A stretch of 22,674 bases of DNA from assembly GCA_044326505.1 (NCBI GenBank), contig JBIRBF010000018.1, forward strand, positions 1 through 22,674, given 5' to 3'. Positions 18,894 through 22,674 of the stretch are shown here, piece by piece. The translations under genes were made by a program, and so were the position numbers. This stretch comes from JACJWR01 sp044326505. GTDB taxonomy: Bacteria; Actinomycetota; Actinomycetes; S36-B12; UBA10799. The notes beneath the pieces are model-generated. The model was not told the DNA's origin, ran no database searches, and saw nothing but the letters and a program-made list of their open reading frames with translations. Positions within the stretch are counted from its first letter, which is position 1. Every line of letters begins with the position of its first letter.

Positions 18894-21252
18894 AACCGGA
18901 CCCGGGTCGCGCCCCGGTGCCAGCACCCGCACGAAGCTCATCGCGGGCGGGCTGTTCGCTGTCACGAGCATTGCCGCAGGCGTAGTCGTTGCCGCGATGG
19001 CGGTGCCTTCGGCTGCCGCAATGGGCGAGGGCGCGAAGGCCGCCACTCAGGTCTACGGCGGGCTATCCACCAAGTTCACGACTCCCCCGCTGCCGCGCAA
19101 GTCCGTGGTCACCGCCGCGGACGGCACGGTGCTGGCGACCCTGTACGCGGAGAACCGCGAAGAGGTCCCGATCGAACAGATCTCGCCCTATCTGCAGCAC
19201 GCGATCGTGGCGATCGAGGACAGTCGCTTCTACGAGCACAACGGTGTCGACATGAAGGGCACCGTGCGAGCCGTGGCCAACAACGCCTCCGGCGACTCCG
19301 TGCAGGGCGGCTCGACCATCACCATGCAGTACATCAAGAACGTTCTGGTGAGCACCGCGGACACCGCCGAGCAGCAGGAGGCCGCCACCGCGCGGAGCGC
19401 CAGCCGGAAGCTGCAGGAGATCCGGTACGCGGTCGAGCTCGAGAAGGAGCTGACCAAGACTCAGATCCTCAACAACTACCTGAACATCAGCTACTTCGGT
19501 GCCGGCGCCTATGGCGCCGAGGCGGCCTCGCAGCGGTACTTCTCCAAGCGCGCCGGTGAGCTCGACCTCAGCGAGGCCGCTCTGCTCGCCGGCCTGGTCC
19601 AGTCGCCCACGGTCTACGACCCCACGGTCGACCCGGAGACCGCCCAGAAACGGCGCAACGAGGTCCTGGACCGCATGCTGCAGCTGGGGTACATCACCCA
19701 GGAGCAGCGCGATCTGGCGGTGATCGTGCCAGTCACGGACTTGCTCAAGCCCACAGTCCCCGTCAACGGCTGCGCCGCCAGCCCCTTCCCCTACTACTGC
19801 GACTATGCGGTTCGGCAGGTGCTGGACAACCCCACCTTCGGTGAGACTCGCGAAGATCGGGAGAAGTACATCGAGACCGGCGGCCTCACGATCAAGACCG
19901 CCTTGGACATGACCGCACAGGACGCAGCTCAGCGCGCCGTCCTGGAAGCCATCCCGGCCGAAGACGAGTCCGGCAAGGCTGCGGCCATCGCGATGGTGCG
20001 CCCGGGCACCGGCGAGGTCATCGCGATGTCGCAGAACCGCACGTGGGGCGACCAGGGCCTGTCACAGACGACCTATAACTACGCGGTGGACGAGGACGAG
20101 GGCGGCACGATCGGCATGCAGGCCGGTTCGACGTTCAAGATCTTCACGATTGCGAACGCGCTCGAGCAGGGCATCAATCCCTACGAGAAGGTCAAGTCGA
20201 GCTCCCAGATACTGCTGCCCGGAGGCGACTGGGGCTGCGGCACGGGCACCGAGCAGGGCCAGTTCATCGGCAAGAACTCGTCCGACTACGGCGGCGACTA
20301 CGACATGTTCACGGCCTCGGCGCTGTCGGCCAACACGTACTTCCTGCAGGCCGAGCGCAACTCGAGCATGTGCCGGACGGTGCAGATGGCCGAGCGAGCG
20401 GGCGTGGAGTCGGCCATCGGCGAGCCCCTGAAGCCGACCATCACCTTCACACTCGGCGTCACCGAGGTGTCGGTGCTGAACGTGGCCAACGCCTACGCAA
20501 CGTTCGCCGCGCATGGCACCTACTGCGTGCCGCGAGCGACGCTGTCCGTGGTGGACCGCACCGGCAAGACCACGGACATCGCCCAGGACTGCAAGGAGAC
20601 GATCCCGCGGGACGTCGCCGACGCCACCACGGCCGTCCTCACGAACGTGGTGGATGGCAAGATCAACGGCCGCACGGGTGCCAACATGAGCCTCGGCTCG
20701 CAGGAGTCGACCGGCAAGACGGGTACAACCGACAGTAACTCCGCGGTCTGGTTCGCCGGCTACACCCCGCAGCTGTCGGCGGCGGTCTGGGTGGGTGACC
20801 CGCGCGGCGCCTTCAAGTACCCCATGACCGACGTGACGATCAACGGTGTGCACTACAACGAGCTCTACGGTGGCGAGCTGCCCGGGCCGATCTGGAAGCA
20901 AGCCATGCAGGGCGCGCTGGCGAACTCCCCGACGGAGTCCTTCGATTTGGAGGCCAAGTACGACCTGACGACCGCCGCGCAAGGCGGCGGTCCCGACCCG
21001 GCGAAGTCGTTGACCCTCGCCGCGGCGAAGAAGAGCGGTTCGTACACCCCACCGTTCATCGGCGGAACGCCGGTGACGGTCAAGTACACCAAGGATGACC
21101 CGAACAAGCCCGGTGCTCCGGCGCCGGAGGTCATCGACCAGAACAGCTCGGGCTCCCAGAATTCCTCGGGCCAGTCCGGCACGAACAACGGAACCACGAA
21201 CAACGGCAGCGCGAGCCCGTACGGCACGAACACGTACAACAACGGCAACTGA
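18886..21252 (+). CDS. ponA2: Class A penicillin-binding protein (PonA2-like)
   Basis: A 788-aa bifunctional peptidoglycan synthase. A short cytoplasmic N-terminus and one TM helix (about 18-40) are followed by a GT51 glycosyltransferase (about 75-250) with EDSRFYEHNGVD (Glu111 catalytic), GGSTITMQ, RKLQEIRYAVELE and NNYLNISYFGAGAYG. The transpeptidase domain (about 330-680) has AGSTFK (Ser415, Lys418), SAN (481-483) and KTGTT (611-615), all intact. The C-terminus (751-788) is an Asn/Ser/Gly-rich tail; I do not see a convincing PASTA domain, which mycobacterial PonA2 has. Six extracytoplasmic Cys (296, 305, 451, 496, 547, 569) are notable. ATG 18886 has GGAG seven bases upstream. The operon continues with the phosphoesterase 50 bp downstream. 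Confidence 0.95.
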   Translation: MSKTGPGSRPGASTRTKLIAGGLFAVTSIAAGVVVAAMAVPSAAAMGEGAKAATQVYGGLSTKFTTPPLPRKSVVTAADGTVLATLYAENREEVPIEQISPYLQHAIVAIEDSRFYEHNGVDMKGTVRAVANNASGDSVQGGSTITMQYIKNVLVSTADTAEQQEAATARSASRKLQEIRYAVELEKELTKTQILNNYLNISYFGAGAYGAEAASQRYFSKRAGELDLSEAALLAGLVQSPTVYDPTVDPETAQKRRNEVLDRMLQLGYITQEQRDLAVIVPVTDLLKPTVPVNGCAASPFPYYCDYAVRQVLDNPTFGETREDREKYIETGGLTIKTALDMTAQDAAQRAVLEAIPAEDESGKAAAIAMVRPGTGEVIAMSQNRTWGDQGLSQTTYNYAVDEDEGGTIGMQAGSTFKIFTIANALEQGINPYEKVKSSSQILLPGGDWGCGTGTEQGQFIGKNSSDYGGDYDMFTASALSANTYFLQAERNSSMCRTVQMAERAGVESAIGEPLKPTITFTLGVTEVSVLNVANAYATFAAHGTYCVPRATLSVVDRTGKTTDIAQDCKETIPRDVADATTAVLTNVVDGKINGRTGANMSLGSQESTGKTGTTDSNSAVWFAGYTPQLSAAVWVGDPRGAFKYPMTDVTINGVHYNELYGGELPGPIWKQAMQGALANSPTESFDLEAKYDLTTAAQGGGPDPAKSLTLAAAKKSGSYTPPFIGGTPVTVKYTKDDPNKPGAPAPEVIDQNSSGSQNSSGQSGTNNGTTNNGSASPYGTNTYNNGN

Positions 21253-21302
21253 CGGGGCCCGTGGTGCCGGCGGAGCGATGGCCGCCCTGCCAGGATGGTG
21301 CG

Positions 21303-22217
21303 ATGAATTCCCGCAGTGGTGCCCGTACGGCCCTCCTGGCCCTCGGCTGCGTCGCGGCCGGCGGCCTGCTGGCTGGGGTCGGGGCGACCGCCTACGCGGT
21401 CTGGGAAGCGCGGCAATACACGCTGCGCCATCAGCGGATACCGGTGCTACCCGTTGGAGCTGCGCCGATCGCGCTCCTGCACGTGTCCGATCTGCATCTG
21501 GCGGCACGCGACGGTGCACGCGCCGAGTGGGTGGCCTCGCTGGCAGACCTGCGCCCAGACGTCGTCGTCGCGACCGGCGACTTCCTCGGCGCCCCGGAGG
21601 GGATCGAGCTTCTGCACACGGCCATCGGCCCGCTGCTCGGCACACCCGGGGCCTTCGTGTTCGGGTCGAATGACTTCTTCGCCGGCCGGCGCATCAACCC
21701 CGCCAAGTACCTGCGCGGGCCGAGCCGACGCCCACACCGGGTGCCCGACCTGCCGACTGCCGAGGTGCACGGCTGGCTCACCGCGGCTGGCTGGCTGGAC
21801 CTCAACAACGCGGGCGGGACGATCACTGTGCGCGGTGACCTGTTGAGCTTCCTCGGCTCGGCGGACCCGCACATACGACTGGACGACTACGCAAGCGTCG
21901 CCGGTGGCTGGGCGCCCGGGGCGGATCTGTGCCTCGGCGTCGTCCATGCGCCGTACCGGCGGGTGCTCGACGCCATGGTGGCCGACGGCGCCCAGGTGAT
22001 TCTGGCCGGCCACACCCATGGCGGTCAGGTGTGCCTGCCCGGCTACGGCACAATCGTCACCAACTGCGACCTCGACCGCCACCGAGCCCGCGGCCTATCC
22101 CGCTACGACGGTTCCTGGCTGCACGTCTCGGCGGGACTGGGCACCAATCCCAACGCGCCCATCCGAGTCGCCTGCCGGCCCGAGGCCACACTGCTCGAGC
22201 TGGTGGCCGCGGCCTGA
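21303..22217 (+). CDS. Membrane-anchored calcineurin-like metallophosphoesterase
   Basis: A 304-aa protein with an N-terminal hydrophobic helix (about 8-33) and a metallophosphoesterase domain. Motifs: HVSDLHL (Asp63, His65), VVATGDF (Asp93), VFGSNDFF (Asn123, in the G-S-N-D form instead of G-N-H-D/E), VVHAP (His215), and LAGHTHGGQVCLPGYG (His237, His239). The missing His in GSND is, as I recall, common in the actinobacterial branch. ATG 21303 has AGGA seven bases upstream. It follows ponA2 as Rv3683 follows ponA2 in M. tuberculosis. The substrate is unknown; a wall- or lipid-linked phosphate is only a guess from context. Confidence 0.9.
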   Translation: MNSRSGARTALLALGCVAAGGLLAGVGATAYAVWEARQYTLRHQRIPVLPVGAAPIALLHVSDLHLAARDGARAEWVASLADLRPDVVVATGDFLGAPEGIELLHTAIGPLLGTPGAFVFGSNDFFAGRRINPAKYLRGPSRRPHRVPDLPTAEVHGWLTAAGWLDLNNAGGTITVRGDLLSFLGSADPHIRLDDYASVAGGWAPGADLCLGVVHAPYRRVLDAMVADGAQVILAGHTHGGQVCLPGYGTIVTNCDLDRHRARGLSRYDGSWLHVSAGLGTNPNAPIRVACRPEATLLELVAAA

Positions 22218-22241
22218 GTTTGCGGGCCTAAGGACCAAGTG

Positions 22242-22261
22242 AGACCCTCTCCGGCGGGTCT
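22242..22261 (+). terminator. Hairpin after the phosphoesterase gene
   Basis: AGACCC and GGGTCT form a 6-bp stem with an 8-nt loop 24 bp after the stop. No U-tract. Confidence 0.4.
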
Positions 22262-22280
22262 AGCGCGAAGGTGAAGCGTG

Positions 22281-22323
22281 TGGCCGGCGGCCAGCGTGGC
22301 AGGACCCCGTCAACCGCCGGCCA
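22281..22323. repeat. 10-bp perfect inverted repeat
   Basis: TGGCCGGCGG (22281-22290) and CCGCCGGCCA (22314-22323) are exact complements separated by 23 bases. Could be a long-loop hairpin or remnant element ends; no transposase is present. Confidence 0.4.
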
Positions 22324-22553
22324 GGCAGGCAATGCCTAAGCCCGCGGCCCGGACGCCGCCGGCACCGGCACGCGTGTCTACGACAGGCGCGAGTCCGTCG
22401 GACCGCTCAGGGCCGGTCAGGGCCGCAAGGTGATCCTGGTGCCGCGACGGGACGATGACCACGTTCAAGGGTTCTGGTGCCACTCACTACCCGATCGACA
22501 TCGCCGGGCACTACTACCGCCCGTCCTGACCGCCCCAGCCACCCCGGAAACGC

Positions 22554-22588
22554 CGTTGCCCGCCCAGGACAAGCCTGGACGGGCAACG
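22554..22588 (-). terminator. Strong hairpin terminating tRNA-Pro
   Basis: CGTTGCCCG (22554-22562) pairs with CGGGCAACG (22580-22588) and, after one C-A mismatch, CCAGG pairs with CCTGG around an ACAAG loop: 14 bp in all. It lies 35 bp downstream of the tRNA 3' end on the minus strand, so it is best explained as the tRNA terminator. Confidence 0.6.
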
Positions 22589-22623
22589 ATCGGCACCCAA
22601 CCGGGTCACCGGTCAGCACGTGC

Positions 22624-22674
22624 TGGTCGGGGTGGCGGGATTTGAACCCACGGCCTCTTCGTCCCGAACGAAGC
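22624..22674 (-). tRNA. tRNA-Pro(CGG), 3' part
   Basis: The 3' 51 nt of a tRNA read from the window edge. The anticodon arm is CTTCG-TTCGGGA-CGAAG, giving anticodon CGG (proline, codon CCG). The T-arm is GTGGG-TTCAAAT-CCCGC, then acceptor strand CACCCCG, discriminator A and an encoded CCA at 22626-22624. The D-arm and 5' acceptor strand lie beyond the window. The TTCAAAT T-loop and fitting stems make the call secure. Confidence 0.93.

Larger units (their letters stand above)
22218..22623. other. Gene-poor region before tRNA-Pro
   Basis: About 400 bp without a convincing gene. It holds a terminator-like hairpin after the phosphoesterase gene (22242-22261), a 10-bp inverted repeat (22281-22323), a 24-codon ATG-initiated frame (22455-22529) and a strong hairpin (22554-22588) downstream of the tRNA. 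Parts look like decayed coding sequence, but I recognise no family. Confidence 0.6.

Noticed and set aside
20062..21645. A 527-codon minus-strand frame antisense to ponA2
   Set aside because: Arg/Gly-rich shadow of GC-rich coding sequence; ponA2 has every PBP motif on the other strand.
1..22674. CRISPR array, insertion sequence or toxin-antitoxin pair
   Set aside because: No regularly spaced direct repeats, transposase or toxin/antitoxin frames were seen; the Fic-like protein has no antitoxin-like neighbour and no catalytic His.

Overview
The window is GC-rich DNA from an actinobacterial chromosome, densely packed with genes on both strands. Diagnostic content includes a WhiB-family Fe-S regulator, an RsiG-type anti-sigma factor, a MarP-type membrane protease, a paired ArsA/Get3-like ATPase operon, a PonA2-type class A PBP, and many TANNNT-type -10 boxes placed directly before start codons (leaderless genes). 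From memory, gene order follows the Mycobacterium tuberculosis stretch Rv3658c-Rv3683 (tadB, tadA, ssd, HAD, Rv3662c-like, holin-like, ephE, marP, nudix, tlpA-like, nth, crp, MBL, ridA, DUF4177, two Get3-like ATPases, whiB4, ponA2, phosphoesterase). It differs by an inserted deacetylase and nhaA, and by an rsiG gene in the slot between nth and crp. The organism is not mycobacterial in any way I can prove; I would only say Actinomycetota.

Layout. 1-2745 (minus): start of a Tad/Flp pilus operon, ssd/cpaE-like, tadA, tadB (cut by the window edge). 2746-3072: divergent spacer with two tandem G-loop hairpins and a consensus DnaA box. 3073-3849 (plus): HAD-IB phosphatase. 4056-6117 (minus): a secreted deacetylase-like protein followed by a degenerate Fic-fold protein. 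6355-9091 (plus): nhaA, a holin-like two-TM protein and an epoxide-hydrolase-like protein whose nucleophile is replaced by Gly. 9105-12364 (minus): tightly overlapping nth-tlpA-nudix-marP operon. 12449-13774 (plus): rsiG and crp. 13771-15933 (minus): overlapping DUF4177-ridA-nudix-MBL operon. 15976-18239 (plus): the two Get3/ArsA-like ATPases. 18252-18575 (minus): whiB. 18886-22217 (plus): ponA2 and a metallophosphoesterase. 22218-22623: non-coding, with hairpins. 22624-22674 (minus): 3' part of tRNA-Pro(CGG).

Together the genes read as an envelope and stress module: peptidoglycan synthesis (PonA2), a periplasmic protease and thioredoxin-like lipoprotein (MarP, TlpA-like), ion homeostasis (NhaA), pilus assembly (Tad), repair and clean-up enzymes (Nth, Nudix, RidA), and sensors of second messengers (CRP for cAMP, RsiG for c-di-GMP) and redox (WhiB). 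The most notable point is the RsiG homologue: it carries one exact and one near-exact copy of the c-di-GMP-binding signature E-x3-S-x2-R-x3-Q-x3-D and sits 87 bp upstream of crp in the same direction. Other points of interest are three apparent pseudo-enzyme or altered-motif proteins (Fic-like, EphE-like, Ssd), a calcium-binding-type loop on the NhaA C-terminal tail, and a complex ponA2 leader with a palindromic operator and an overlapping upstream ORF.
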